Origin: Rhizobium vallis | GTDB taxonomy: Bacteria > Pseudomonadota > Alphaproteobacteria > Rhizobiales > Rhizobiaceae | Direction: 5' to 3' | DNA: 64,000 nt | NCBI RefSeq assembly: GCF_003985155.1 | Contig: NZ_ML133701.1 | Span: 1 to 64,000 of the forward strand | Shown here: in pieces, positions 7,655 to 16,217 of the stretch | How positions within the stretch are numbered: the first letter of the stretch is position 1 | Layout: each line of letters starts with the position of its first letter | The notes under the pieces: model-generated | The model's database searches: none | What the model saw: the letters and a program-made list of their open reading frames with translations, nothing else | Told to the model about the DNA's origin: nothing | Program-made: the position numbers and the translations under genes

Positions 7655-8935
7655 ATGTCTTTTTCGAGCATAGATGAGGCGATCGAGGCGATCGAAGCGG
7701 GCGAGATGGTTATCGTGGTCGACGACGAAAACCGGGAGAATGAAGGCGACCTAGTCGTTGCTGCCGAAAAAATAACAGCTGAGCACATCGCTTTCATGAT
7801 GAAATATGCGAGAGGCCTTATCTGCGTGCCACTTCCAGCCGAACGTCTCGACAAACTCGAGATCCCCCTGATGGTCACACGTAATTCGGACTCACTGCAG
7901 ACGGCATTTACCGTTTCCGTCGATTGCAAACACGGCACAACGACAGGGATTTCAGCCGAAGATCGAGCAGCAACCGTCAAGTCGCTCATCGATCCGCAGA
8001 CGCGGCCGGAAGACCTATCGCGACCGGGTCACATTTTTCCTTTGCGTGCAAATCGTCTCGGTGTCCTGGGCCGTCCTGGCCACACCGAAGCTGCCGTGGA
8101 TCTTGCACGACTTGCCGGCCTGGCGCCGGCTGGCGTAATCTGCGAGATCGCCAATGACGACGGAACCATGTCTCGACTGCCAGATCTCGAGAAGTTCGCA
8201 ATCGAACATGGCCTGCACATAGTAACGATCGACGCTTTGATTGAGTACTGCAGGAGTCGTGATACGAGGGTAAAGCGTTACGCGCAGTCCTTTATGCCAA
8301 CGCGGTTTGGGGATTTCAAGGCAATTGCTTATCGCGATAGTTTGACGGGAACGGAACACTTAGCTTTGACACTTGGCGAGTTGTGCGAGAAGGAAGACGT
8401 TCTGGTACGGGTGCATTCTGAATGTCTGACAGGTGAGGCGTTCCGGTCCATGCGATGCGACTGCGGTCAACAGCTCGAAATGGCTCTTCGGGCGGTCCAG
8501 TTAGCGGGCGCTGGTTGCGTGATCTACATGCGTGGGCAAGAGGGGCGTGGCATTGGCTTAGGAAACAAAATTGCGGCTTACAGCCTGCAGGATCATGGTC
8601 GTGATACTCTTGAGGCAAATTGGGAACTCGGCTTCGCATCTGATTCCCGCGAATATAACGCAGCGGCGGATATCATCCGCGACCTCGGTATCGGCAGCGT
8701 TCGGCTTCTGACCAACAATCCTACAAAAATAGAGGCGCTGCGAACGTCAGGCGTCATCGTGTCGTCTCGCCAGAGTCTGATCGCCGCATCTAGCGCGTCC
8801 AACATCACTTATTTTAAGACAAAGCGCGATCGGTTTGGCCACCTGTTGGACCAGGACACGTCAGCTGAACACGTCGGCCGGAGCAACGTCTTTTCAGTGT
8901 TTGGCGCGCAGGTGTTCTCTGGACCCCTTGGATAA
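7655..8935 (+). CDS. ribBA: Bifunctional riboflavin biosynthesis protein RibBA
   Basis: A 426-aa fusion of DHBP synthase (RibB, about residues 1-200, with DDENRENEGDL and the HT.. segment GRPGHTEAAVDLARLAG) and GTP cyclohydrolase II (RibA, about 210-400). RibA features are the zinc site CLTGEAFRSMRCDCG, MRGQEGRGIGL and TNNPTKIEAL. It supplies both precursors of riboflavin. The ATG at 7655 follows AGGAGGAGG; the longer frame overlaps the FMN reductase and is not used. An extra copy in a catabolic operon beside a flavin reductase suggests that high flux through a flavin monooxygenase needs extra FMN. Confidence 0.93.
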   Translation: MSFSSIDEAIEAIEAGEMVIVVDDENRENEGDLVVAAEKITAEHIAFMMKYARGLICVPLPAERLDKLEIPLMVTRNSDSLQTAFTVSVDCKHGTTTGISAEDRAATVKSLIDPQTRPEDLSRPGHIFPLRANRLGVLGRPGHTEAAVDLARLAGLAPAGVICEIANDDGTMSRLPDLEKFAIEHGLHIVTIDALIEYCRSRDTRVKRYAQSFMPTRFGDFKAIAYRDSLTGTEHLALTLGELCEKEDVLVRVHSECLTGEAFRSMRCDCGQQLEMALRAVQLAGAGCVIYMRGQEGRGIGLGNKIAAYSLQDHGRDTLEANWELGFASDSREYNAAADIIRDLGIGSVRLLTNNPTKIEALRTSGVIVSSRQSLIAASSASNITYFKTKRDRFGHLLDQDTSAEHVGRSNVFSVFGAQVFSGPLG

Positions 8936-8957
8936 CGGAGCCGCCCTCGCCACTTAC

Positions 8958-8994
8958 CTGCCGGTGATTGTAGGGGGCCGCCTTTGACCGGCAG
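8958..8994. terminator. Possible shared terminator between convergent ribBA and alcohol dehydrogenase genes
   Basis: A perfect 8-bp inverted repeat (CTGCCGGT at 8958-8965, ACCGGCAG at 8987-8994) with a 21-base loop, placed just after ribBA in the gap between convergent genes. No T tract, so termination is only suggested by position. Nothing else is recognisable in the rest of the 236-base gap. Confidence 0.3.
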
Positions 8995-9171
8995 AGTCCT
9001 AGAGCTTTTGCGTGGGCCCTGCCAGCACATCATTCGTGCAGGCCTATCGGAGTGATGTGGCCCGCGATTGCATCGAAAGCAGCGTTCGACCATATCTCGT
9101 CTTGAGCACGGCTGTTCCGACGGATCGCATTTAATCGCGGTCCGTCTTGTCTTTCGAAAAGTCTCGCAAAA

Positions 9172-10278
9172 CTAATGCTTCATGCGAAGGATCGGCTTAA
9201 TGACTTTGCCGCTCTCGGAATCAGCCATCGCCTCGTTGATCTGGTCGAGGTCATAGAACTGAACCAGTTTGTCGAACGGGAAAAGTCCCTGCTGCCAATA
9301 CTCGATCAACTGCGGGACGAACTCGGACGGAACGCTTTGTCCTTCGACAACGCCGATCAATGTGCGGCCGAAAAGGAAGTTCCCGATATCGATCGTGCCT
9401 TCAGTGCCGAGAGCGGACGAGCCAACGAGACCGCATGTTCCCGGCGTACCAAGGCAGTCGACTGCCTGACGGAAAACTCGCGGCGAACTCGTGCATTCCA
9501 AGCTGAAATCAACGCCTGCGGGGACGATCTTCCTGATCGCGGCAACGCTGTCCAATTTGCGGGCATTTATCGTGTGCGTCGCCCCGAGTTCGCGCGAAAG
9601 TTCCAGCCGTTCATCGTTCAAGTCGATCACGATGATGGTCGCGCATCCGGCGATTTTCGCGGCCATCGTAGCCGCCATGCCAACCGCACCAGCACCGAAC
9701 ACTGCTATTGACGAGCCGGGCTTCGGCTTGAGGCAATTCAGTACCGCGCCAGCACCGGTCTGAAGCCCGCACCCGAGCGGTCCGATCAACTCGAGTGGAA
9801 CATCCTTTGCAACCTTCACGGCGTTTCGTTCGCTGGCGATGGCGTAGGTTGCAAATGACGACTGCTCGAAGAAGCAGCCACTAATCTGTTTCCCGTGAGA
9901 ATCATGGATCGGGCAGGTGCCATCCGGACGAGTGCCGCGGAAATTGCGACCGAAGAAGTCCTCGCAGTAGAAAGGTGTACCGGAAAGGCACTTTTCGCAC
10001 TTGCCGCAATAGGCGTAGCTCAAAGCAACGTGATCACCGGGCACAAGATCTTTAACTGCGCTCCCGACGGCCTCGACGACGCCAGAGCCTTCGTGTCCCA
10101 ACACAACAGGTTGAGGTACGTCATATCCCTGGTCCCTGACCACCAGGTCGGTATGACATACCCCCGATGCGACGATGCGGACCAAAATCTCGTCTGCACG
10201 AGGTTCCTCAATCCCTATGCACTCCAAGATCAAGGGCTTCGCCTTTTCGCGCGAGACCGCCGCATATGCCTGCTTCAT
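9172..10278 (-). CDS. Zinc-dependent NAD(P) alcohol dehydrogenase (aryl-alcohol type)
   Basis: A 368-aa medium-chain dehydrogenase. The catalytic zinc segment GVCHTD and GHEGSGVVE, the four-cysteine structural zinc loop CGKCEKCLSGTPFYC, and the nucleotide motif GAGAVGM are all present. The overall pattern, with a long insert after the zinc loop, is that of XylB/AreB benzyl-alcohol dehydrogenases. The ATG at 10278 follows TTGGAGGAAC. It is transcribed alone and has the island operator in its promoter. A paralogue is at 16218. The alcohol substrate is unknown. Confidence 0.9.
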   Translation of the reverse strand: MKQAYAAVSREKAKPLILECIGIEEPRADEILVRIVASGVCHTDLVVRDQGYDVPQPVVLGHEGSGVVEAVGSAVKDLVPGDHVALSYAYCGKCEKCLSGTPFYCEDFFGRNFRGTRPDGTCPIHDSHGKQISGCFFEQSSFATYAIASERNAVKVAKDVPLELIGPLGCGLQTGAGAVLNCLKPKPGSSIAVFGAGAVGMAATMAAKIAGCATIIVIDLNDERLELSRELGATHTINARKLDSVAAIRKIVPAGVDFSLECTSSPRVFRQAVDCLGTPGTCGLVGSSALGTEGTIDIGNFLFGRTLIGVVEGQSVPSEFVPQLIEYWQQGLFPFDKLVQFYDLDQINEAMADSESGKVIKPILRMKH

Positions 10279-10329
10279 GTAACTGTTCCTCCAAGGCTCA
10301 CAACGCAATTCGCGCGAACGTACTCATCG

Positions 10330-10345
10330 TCAGACAATCAGTCAA
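10330..10345 (-). promoter_or_regulatory. Island operator upstream of the first alcohol dehydrogenase
   Basis: Read on the minus strand it is TTGACTGATTGTCTGA, matching the 11399 site at 15 of 16 positions. TTGACT would be the -35 box, with TACGTT 17 bases downstream as a -10 candidate. Confidence 0.7.
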
Positions 10346-10642
10346 TAATTACTCTATTAAATTAGATCAGTTCAACCGGAGCAGGGCTGCATTTTTGCAA
10401 AGTCACGAGTGAACGCTGATTTGAAGTGATCAAAGGGTTCCGATGCATGTTCGAAAGGGAGCATGCGTCTTGTCCCGCTTTGGGCTGAAAGATCGGCAGA
10501 CGAAAATTTAGTAGCAACGTGTGAGGCGAGCCGGATGGCGTCGCTTGCCGACGTCGAGCCGGTTCTGAAGGCTATCGACAGCTTCGAGACACCGGTATTG
10601 CCAAGTTCAACCGACTACAAACGATGCTACTGCCAGCCAGGC
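10346..10642. other. Gap between alcohol dehydrogenase promoter and phosphatase gene
   Basis: About 300 bases. A plus-strand frame at 10463-10732 overlaps the phosphatase gene, has only a modest GGGAG upstream and resembles nothing I know, so I do not call it. It may be a remnant. Confidence 0.3.
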
Positions 10643-11272
10643 TTAACAGACAGTACCAACCAGGACGTTAGTCTTCTCGATGATCGAGAGGTCCGACGCA
10701 ATCCGGTATACAGTTGGCGCGGCGGTCGGTGACTCAATAGCGAGCGTATCCTGGATCGTGAGGCGTTCGATGCCCTGCTTTAGTGACCTGATCGTATTCC
10801 CGTGGGCCACCACAAGAACCGATTTCCCTCTCAACAAGGGGGGGAACGCTTCGCTTATCAAAAAGGGCAGAACCCTCGCGCTTATGTCCCGTATGCTTTC
10901 TCCCCCAGGTGGTGGAGTGCTGTACGAGCGGCGCCAAACCTGGACAACATCCTGGCCCCACCGCTCACGTGCCACGTTCTTGTTGATGCCGGTGAGCTGT
11001 CCGTAGTCGCGTTCGTTCAACTCGGTTCTCCTGATTGGCTCCAGCAGATCGCCGTTGGTTTCGTTCAAAATCGCTCTGCAAGTGTCGACTGTGCGCAAGA
11101 GGGCAGAGCTAAACGCAATATCGAACGAGATGCCGAGGTTCGCGAGCAGTGAGCCGGCTCGCCTGCTCTCAGACCAGCCCTCCTGTGTGAGCGGCACGTC
11201 GCTCGTACCCGTGAACTCCCCGCGCGCGTTCCCTTCGCTTTGGCCATGCCGGACAATCACCAGAGTGGACAT
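10643..11272 (-). CDS. Histidine phosphatase (phosphoglycerate mutase family)
   Basis: A 209-aa branch-1 histidine phosphatase. The phosphorylated histidine is in IVRHGQSEGN at the N-terminus, TELNERDYG supplies the acid region, PPGGESI is near residue 124 and VAHGNTIR near residue 154. These match 2,3-bisphosphoglycerate-dependent mutase (GpmA) motifs, but the protein is shorter than GpmA (about 230-250 aa) and may be a phosphatase for another substrate. It has its own promoter with the island operator, so it belongs to the same regulon. Confidence 0.85.
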   Translation of the reverse strand: MSTLVIVRHGQSEGNARGEFTGTSDVPLTQEGWSESRRAGSLLANLGISFDIAFSSALLRTVDTCRAILNETNGDLLEPIRRTELNERDYGQLTGINKNVARERWGQDVVQVWRRSYSTPPPGGESIRDISARVLPFLISEAFPPLLRGKSVLVVAHGNTIRSLKQGIERLTIQDTLAIESPTAAPTVYRIASDLSIIEKTNVLVGTVC

Positions 11273-11318
11273 TCATAACCCTCCCATCGATTTAGCGAAC
11301 ACGAATATTGTCGCACTA

Positions 11319-11334
11319 TCGGACAATCCGTCAA
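11319..11334 (-). promoter_or_regulatory. Island operator upstream of the histidine phosphatase
   Basis: On the minus strand the site reads TTGACGGATTGTCCGA. Compared with TTGACAGATTGTCTGA it changes A to G on one side and T to C on the other, which keeps the inner CnGA/TCnG symmetry. Such paired changes support a real dyad. Confidence 0.7.
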
Positions 11335-11398
11335 GTGCGACTATGTGCAAGTGAAAACAAAACGATGTCGAAAAAACAAACGTCGAAGTTTATATTTA

Positions 11399-11414
11399 TT
11401 GACAGATTGTCTGA
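11399..11414 (+). promoter_or_regulatory. Island operator and promoter of the ABC transporter operon
   Basis: TTGACAGATTGTCTGA, the best copy of the element. TTGACA is a perfect -35, and TACCAA lies 17 bases later as a -10 candidate, so the operator covers the -35 and the spacer. It lies about 113 bases ahead of the binding-protein gene and about 65 bases from the divergent site at 11319. Confidence 0.75.
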
Positions 11415-11527
11415 TAGCTCATACCAATGCACTCCGCCGTATTGAGGAGAGTCCGGCACGGCTTGGGAAGGCAAGGCTCTCGCCTTAACAGACAATGCCG
11501 CCCAGAGCGGCCGGAGGAGGAATTTTC

Positions 11528-12616
11528 ATGAAGAGACGTACATTTCTACAAGCGAGCGGGGCAATTGCTGTAGCCGGCACGTTCGGAATGCCGGGGATTC
11601 TTCGCGCCGACGACGCGATCAGTCTCCTACCTGACACTTGGCCCTCCGAAGGCGCCAACCCAATTGTCGACGCGGGTAAGTTCAAGAAGTCAGGCCCGTG
11701 GAAGATCGGACACAGCCACTACGGCCTCGCTGGTTCAACGCATACCTACCAGACGGCGTTTGAAGCCGAATATGAAATAAAAAAGAACAAGGATCGGATC
11801 GCTGATTACCAGTTCCGGAGCGCTGATCTCAATGCCTCCAAACAAGTTGCCGATATCGAGGATCTGATCGCCCAGAAGGTCGATGCGATCATCATCGCAC
11901 CGCTAACCACCGGTTCCGCCGTCGAGGGCATCAAGAAGGCAAAGGCTGCTGGCATTCCAACCGTAGTCTATCTCGGACGCGTCGACACCGAGGAGTTTAC
12001 GGTTCAGGTCCAGGGCGACGACTTCTATTTCGGGCGCGTGATGGCTCAGTTCCTCGTCGACAAGCTTGGCAACAAGGGCAAGGTATGGGTTCTGCGTGGC
12101 GTCGCCGGGCATCCCATCGATGCAGATCGTTATGCAGGCGCCATGGAAGTCTTCAGCAAGTCTGGACTTCAGATCACGTCGACCCAGCACGGAAGCTGGT
12201 CTTATGAGGACTCAAAGAAGATCGCCGAAAGCTTGTATCTCTCCGACCCAGATGTCGCGGGCATCTGGACCGATGGAGCCAACATGTCTCTTGGCGTTTT
12301 GGATGCCTTGCAGGAGGCTGGCGCCTCAACGATCCCGCCAATCACGGGCGAAGCACTTAACGGCTGGATGCGTCGTTGGAATGACGAAAAACTTTCCTCG
12401 ATCGGTCCGATTTGCCCACCCGCTCTGTCTACTGCCGCGCTACGGGCCGCCTTCGCCTTGCTGGATGGGAAGCCGATTCAGCGTAACTGGACGAACCGCC
12501 CCAAGCCGATCACCGACGAGACGCTCTCCCAGTTCTATCGCGCAGATCTCACTGATGCGTACTGGGCGCCGACCGAAATGCCGAACGAAAAGCTCCTTGA
12601 TTATTTCAAGGCTTGA
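11528..12616 (+). CDS. Sugar-type ABC transporter substrate-binding protein, Tat-exported
   Basis: A 362-aa RbsB-like periplasmic binding protein. The N-terminus MKRRTFLQASGAIAVAG is a twin-arginine signal with cleavage near LRADD, so it is probably exported folded. The Peripla_BP_4 domain starts at PWKIGHSHYGLAG. The ATG at 11528 follows GGAGGAGG; the longer frame from 11495 would spoil the signal. It heads an operon with the ATPase and two permeases. It is only distantly like the other binding protein at 3885, which has a Sec signal. Confidence 0.9.
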   Translation: MKRRTFLQASGAIAVAGTFGMPGILRADDAISLLPDTWPSEGANPIVDAGKFKKSGPWKIGHSHYGLAGSTHTYQTAFEAEYEIKKNKDRIADYQFRSADLNASKQVADIEDLIAQKVDAIIIAPLTTGSAVEGIKKAKAAGIPTVVYLGRVDTEEFTVQVQGDDFYFGRVMAQFLVDKLGNKGKVWVLRGVAGHPIDADRYAGAMEVFSKSGLQITSTQHGSWSYEDSKKIAESLYLSDPDVAGIWTDGANMSLGVLDALQEAGASTIPPITGEALNGWMRRWNDEKLSSIGPICPPALSTAALRAAFALLDGKPIQRNWTNRPKPITDETLSQFYRADLTDAYWAPTEMPNEKLLDYFKA

Positions 12617-12671
12617 TGAACTACGGGCACGATCACTCGTGCCCGTATCCCTGTCGAAGATGGAAATTCCC

Positions 12672-14201
12672 ATGAGCACGCTTGTCGAGATGGTCGGCAT
12701 CAACAAATCGTTTGGTTTCACGAAAGTCCTTTCGGACGTTCGCTTTTCCCTGGAACGTGGCTCCGTGCACGCTCTGATGGGGGAAAACGGCGCGGGGAAG
12801 TCCACCCTGATGCGTATTCTGGCGGGGGTATATCAGCCGGGCGCAGGAAGTGTTCGGCTCCGCGGGGAGGAAGTCAATTTCCGTTCCCCTAAGGAGGCAC
12901 GGTTGGCGGGAGTGTCGACGGTGTTTCAGGAGTTTACCCTGATCCCCAATCTCACCGTTGCTGAGAACATGTTCCTGGGCCACGAACCTCGTCGCATTGA
13001 CGGTTCGATCGATAGCGTCGAGGTAGTGAAACGCGCTCGCGCTTTGCTGGCTGACGTATTTCCACAGCTCGACGCAACCGCGATCGTCGAGACACTGACT
13101 GTCGCGCAGCAGCAGGCAGTAGAGATCGCGAAGGGACTTACGTCGAACGCGGACGTATTCATCTTCGACGAGCCAACGGCGGCGTTGAACTCGACCGATG
13201 TCGCGCATCTTTTCAAGGTTATCCGCGACCTTAAGGCTCAACATAAGGCTGTCGTCTACATCTCTCATCGCATGAATGAAGTCTTCGAACTATGCGACAC
13301 CATCACCGTCATGAAAGATGGCGCTTGGGTAAGGACTGCAAGAGCGCAGGACTTCAACTTGCAAACGCTGGTAGCGACAATGGTTGGTCGCGAACTTCAG
13401 AACTTCTTTCCGCCGCGCTCGCAGGCCACCGGAGCGGCAATGCTGGAGGTTTCGGACTTGCGCCTCGACGACAGCAGCTCGACAGTCACTTTCGTTGTCA
13501 GAAAAGGTGAAATCATCGGGCTGGCAGGGCTCGAAGGACAGGGCCAGCGAGAGATAATGCGTGCCATTGTGGGCGTTGAATCGCCAAAGGCCATCGCCGT
13601 GTGGCGTGCCGGCCCCGACAACAGCATGCACGTGGTGAATGTAGGGTCAGGGTTCGCTCGCGCGGTCGCATCAGGAATCGGTTTTATCCCTGAGGACAGG
13701 AAGCAGGAAGGGCTGTTCCTGCGCCTGCCTATCTACGACAACATCGCGCTGGGAAAACAGCTCAATCGGAATATGGCAAGCGTTGCGTGGCGATCGGCGT
13801 CGAGGGTCCGCGAGGTGATCAAGTCGTTACGAGTTGCGGCCGCCGATCCCAATGCGCCCGTAGGTAAACTCTCGGGCGGGAATCAGCAGAAGGTGCTGCT
13901 GGGCCGCTGGTTGCTCTCCGGAGTGGACATCCTCGTTATTGAGGAGCCCACGCGCGGCGTCGACGTCGGTGCAAAGGCAGAGATTTACAGATTGCTGCGG
14001 GACTTCAGTGATCGTGGCGGTGCGGTCGTGGTTTCGTCGCGCGAGCACGCTGAGCTTATAGGGCTCTGCGACAGCATTTTGGTCGTTCATGACAGGAAGA
14101 TCGTCGGGCAGATGTCCGCAGAGGGGGCGACCGAGGAAAGAATCCTCGAGACTGCGCTGGGGGCGAGTGCGTCACCGGATCCCCGTGCTGCGGTGCATTG
14201 A
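12672..14201 (+). CDS. Sugar ABC transporter ATP-binding protein (RbsA/MglA type)
   Basis: A 509-aa tandem ATPase. The first domain has Walker A GENGAGKST (near residue 38), LTVAQQQ in place of the usual signature, and Walker B VFIFDEPTAAL. The second has LSGGNQQKVLLGRWL and VLVIEEPTRGVDVGAKAEIY but no proper Walker A lysine motif, as is normal for RbsA-type proteins. The ATG at 12672 was chosen because the first beta strand follows directly. A long frame extends upstream, but it is a shadow of the binding-protein gene. Confidence 0.92.
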   Translation: MSTLVEMVGINKSFGFTKVLSDVRFSLERGSVHALMGENGAGKSTLMRILAGVYQPGAGSVRLRGEEVNFRSPKEARLAGVSTVFQEFTLIPNLTVAENMFLGHEPRRIDGSIDSVEVVKRARALLADVFPQLDATAIVETLTVAQQQAVEIAKGLTSNADVFIFDEPTAALNSTDVAHLFKVIRDLKAQHKAVVYISHRMNEVFELCDTITVMKDGAWVRTARAQDFNLQTLVATMVGRELQNFFPPRSQATGAAMLEVSDLRLDDSSSTVTFVVRKGEIIGLAGLEGQGQREIMRAIVGVESPKAIAVWRAGPDNSMHVVNVGSGFARAVASGIGFIPEDRKQEGLFLRLPIYDNIALGKQLNRNMASVAWRSASRVREVIKSLRVAAADPNAPVGKLSGGNQQKVLLGRWLLSGVDILVIEEPTRGVDVGAKAEIYRLLRDFSDRGGAVVVSSREHAELIGLCDSILVVHDRKIVGQMSAEGATEERILETALGASASPDPRAAVH

Positions 14202-14213
14202 GGAGGATAACTT

Positions 14214-15155
14214 ATGAATTCATTTGCCAGTCGCCTGAAGCTCCCTTATCGCGCGGGAGCGATCGGGCTTTCCATTGGAACGCTCCTGGTGATGGTTGTC
14301 GCCTCGGTAATATTATTGCCGGACTTCATGGATCCGGAGAATTTGTCTAATCTCCTGGCGCAATCGACGGTGCTCGTCATCTCGGCTCTCGGTCAGACGT
14401 TCGTCATTCTCACTGGCGGCCTCGACGTGTCGGTTGGGTCCGTCATCAGTCTAACGACGACGATCATGACGCTTGATCTTCCTGAGATAACCCGCGTGCT
14501 TATCTGCATCGCGGTGGCGATGGGGTTCGGAGTAGCGAACGGTTACGGTGTCGCGCGCCTCAATGTACATCCAATCATCATGACGCTGACAACAATGGGC
14601 ATCGGCCAAGGTATCGCGTTGATCATTTTGCCAATCCCAGGCGGGCGCGTGCCGGAGTGGCTTTCCGGCTCGGTAGCCGGATCCATCGGCCCCGTACCTA
14701 ACTCATTGTTTTGGTTGATCACGGCATCGCTCTTCGCATCCTGGATTCTCTATCGTCGTCCCTTCGGCCTCTACCTCTTCGCTTCCGGCGGCAATGACTT
14801 CAACGCACGGATGAACGGTGTTCCCGTCGAGCGCACCATCATCAAAGCGTATGTTCTTTCCGCTCTATTCGCATGCGCTGCGGGGATGTTTCTTGCAGGT
14901 CGCCTTGCATCGGGTGATCCTAAGGGCGGCGCTTCATTCGGGATTGAGTCTGTAACGGCTGCAGCATTGGGTGGGGTCCACCTCGCCGGGGGCATCGGAA
15001 GCATTGTGGGAACCGTCGTTGGCGCGGCGATCCTCGGGACAGTGAATAATGTGATGAATCTGGCCAACGTCTCTGCATTTCTTCAGTCGGTCGTCAAGGG
15101 TGTGTTGCTTCTCGTACTCGTCGTTTCGCAGCGACGCAAAACAATCGGACTTTGA
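14214..15155 (+). CDS. Sugar ABC transporter permease 1 (RbsC type)
   Basis: A 313-aa inner-membrane protein with about eight to ten hydrophobic segments and the BPD_transp_2 pattern, including GQTFVILTGGLDVSVGSV near residue 62 and AAALGGVHLAGGIGSIVGTV near residue 245. TTGAGGAGG lies ahead of the ATG. It pairs with the second permease, whose reading frame begins within a few bases of this stop, so translation is probably coupled. Confidence 0.9.
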   Translation: MNSFASRLKLPYRAGAIGLSIGTLLVMVVASVILLPDFMDPENLSNLLAQSTVLVISALGQTFVILTGGLDVSVGSVISLTTTIMTLDLPEITRVLICIAVAMGFGVANGYGVARLNVHPIIMTLTTMGIGQGIALIILPIPGGRVPEWLSGSVAGSIGPVPNSLFWLITASLFASWILYRRPFGLYLFASGGNDFNARMNGVPVERTIIKAYVLSALFACAAGMFLAGRLASGDPKGGASFGIESVTAAALGGVHLAGGIGSIVGTVVGAAILGTVNNVMNLANVSAFLQSVVKGVLLLVLVVSQRRKTIGL

Positions 15156-15160
15156 AAGAA

Positions 15161-16159
15161 ATGGACTTCTCGATGACCACATCAGACTCGAAAACTGAAG
15201 CACCATCTCGCTCATTGAGGGGTAAGAGCGCCATTTCGTGGATACTCGGGCTACCGCCCGCATACTATGTGCTCGCAATCCTGGTTGCGGTTGCTCCAGC
15301 AGTGAGCGCCACGCTCATAAATCCCAACTACTGGTTTGTAATCCTCAAGCAGTCAGCGCCGCTCGGGATCGCGGTGCTCGCCCAGTCGCTTGTCATGCGG
15401 GTGCGATCCATCGATCTCTCTGTCAGCGGTATTTTCGCGTTCGCGATTTATCTGGCCAGCTCGGGCCAGCTCAACAACTATCCACCGCTAATGACCGTCC
15501 TCATGCCTGTTGTGATTGGGCTAGCTGTGGGGGGTGTAAACGGAATACTCGTAGCATACGTGCGCGCTTCTGCCGTTATCTCCACACTAAGTGTTTCGGC
15601 CATTCTGATTGGGATCGTCCAATACATGAGCGCCGGCCGCGCGCCCGGTTCAACGCCAAGCTGGCTTCGAATACTTACGAGCGGCAATATCCACGGCCTT
15701 TCCTATTCCGTGGTCCTGTGGATCGTCATCGCCGCCCTGATTTCTATCGCATTTCGCTTTCTCATCGTCGGGCGTTACTTCAGGGCCGTCGGCGACAATC
15801 CGAGGGCGGCGGAAACTACAGGAATTCCGTTGGCACGTACGATTTTTGTCTCGCACACGCTCGCGGGCGCCCTGACAGGCATCGCGGCCCTGGTCCAGGT
15901 ATCCGCGTTGGCGGTCGGCACCATCAAGCCAGGCTTCGACACCTTCATGAATGCTCTCGCCGCCACGATCCTCGGCGGTGTGACGTTCGGCGTCGACCGG
16001 GGCGGCGTCGCCGGGCCGTTCGTTGCCGTCGTTGCCTTCAGCTTCCTGTTCGCGATGCTGACCGTCTTCGGCATCCAGGAGCCGGGCAAGCTTATCGTCC
16101 AGGGCGTGATCATTGCATTTGCCGCAATCATCTACGGTGCGCGCGCGGGTCGCGTCTAG
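15161..16159 (+). CDS. Sugar ABC transporter permease 2 (RbsC type)
   Basis: About 332 aa, a second BPD_transp_2 permease. The segment GIAVLAQSLVMRVRSIDLSV corresponds to GQTxVILTGGIDLSV of the family but is less conserved, and ALAATILGGVTFGVDRGGV is the C-terminal hallmark. The start could be ATG 15161 or ATG 15173; I list the first. Two different permeases suggest a heterodimeric channel. Downstream genes for ADH, ABM and NDH-2 follow on the same strand. Confidence 0.88.
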   Translation: MDFSMTTSDSKTEAPSRSLRGKSAISWILGLPPAYYVLAILVAVAPAVSATLINPNYWFVILKQSAPLGIAVLAQSLVMRVRSIDLSVSGIFAFAIYLASSGQLNNYPPLMTVLMPVVIGLAVGGVNGILVAYVRASAVISTLSVSAILIGIVQYMSAGRAPGSTPSWLRILTSGNIHGLSYSVVLWIVIAALISIAFRFLIVGRYFRAVGDNPRAAETTGIPLARTIFVSHTLAGALTGIAALVQVSALAVGTIKPGFDTFMNALAATILGGVTFGVDRGGVAGPFVAVVAFSFLFAMLTVFGIQEPGKLIVQGVIIAFAAIIYGARAGRV

Positions 16160-16217
16160 TCCGTCGGGCCGATCAAGTCATTCCCGTAGCAATTGCGGGA
16201 GAACGCAGGAGAATATA

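Noticed and set aside
10463..10732. 89-aa plus-strand frame
   Set aside because: Overlaps the histidine phosphatase end and has no recognisable sequence; at most a remnant.
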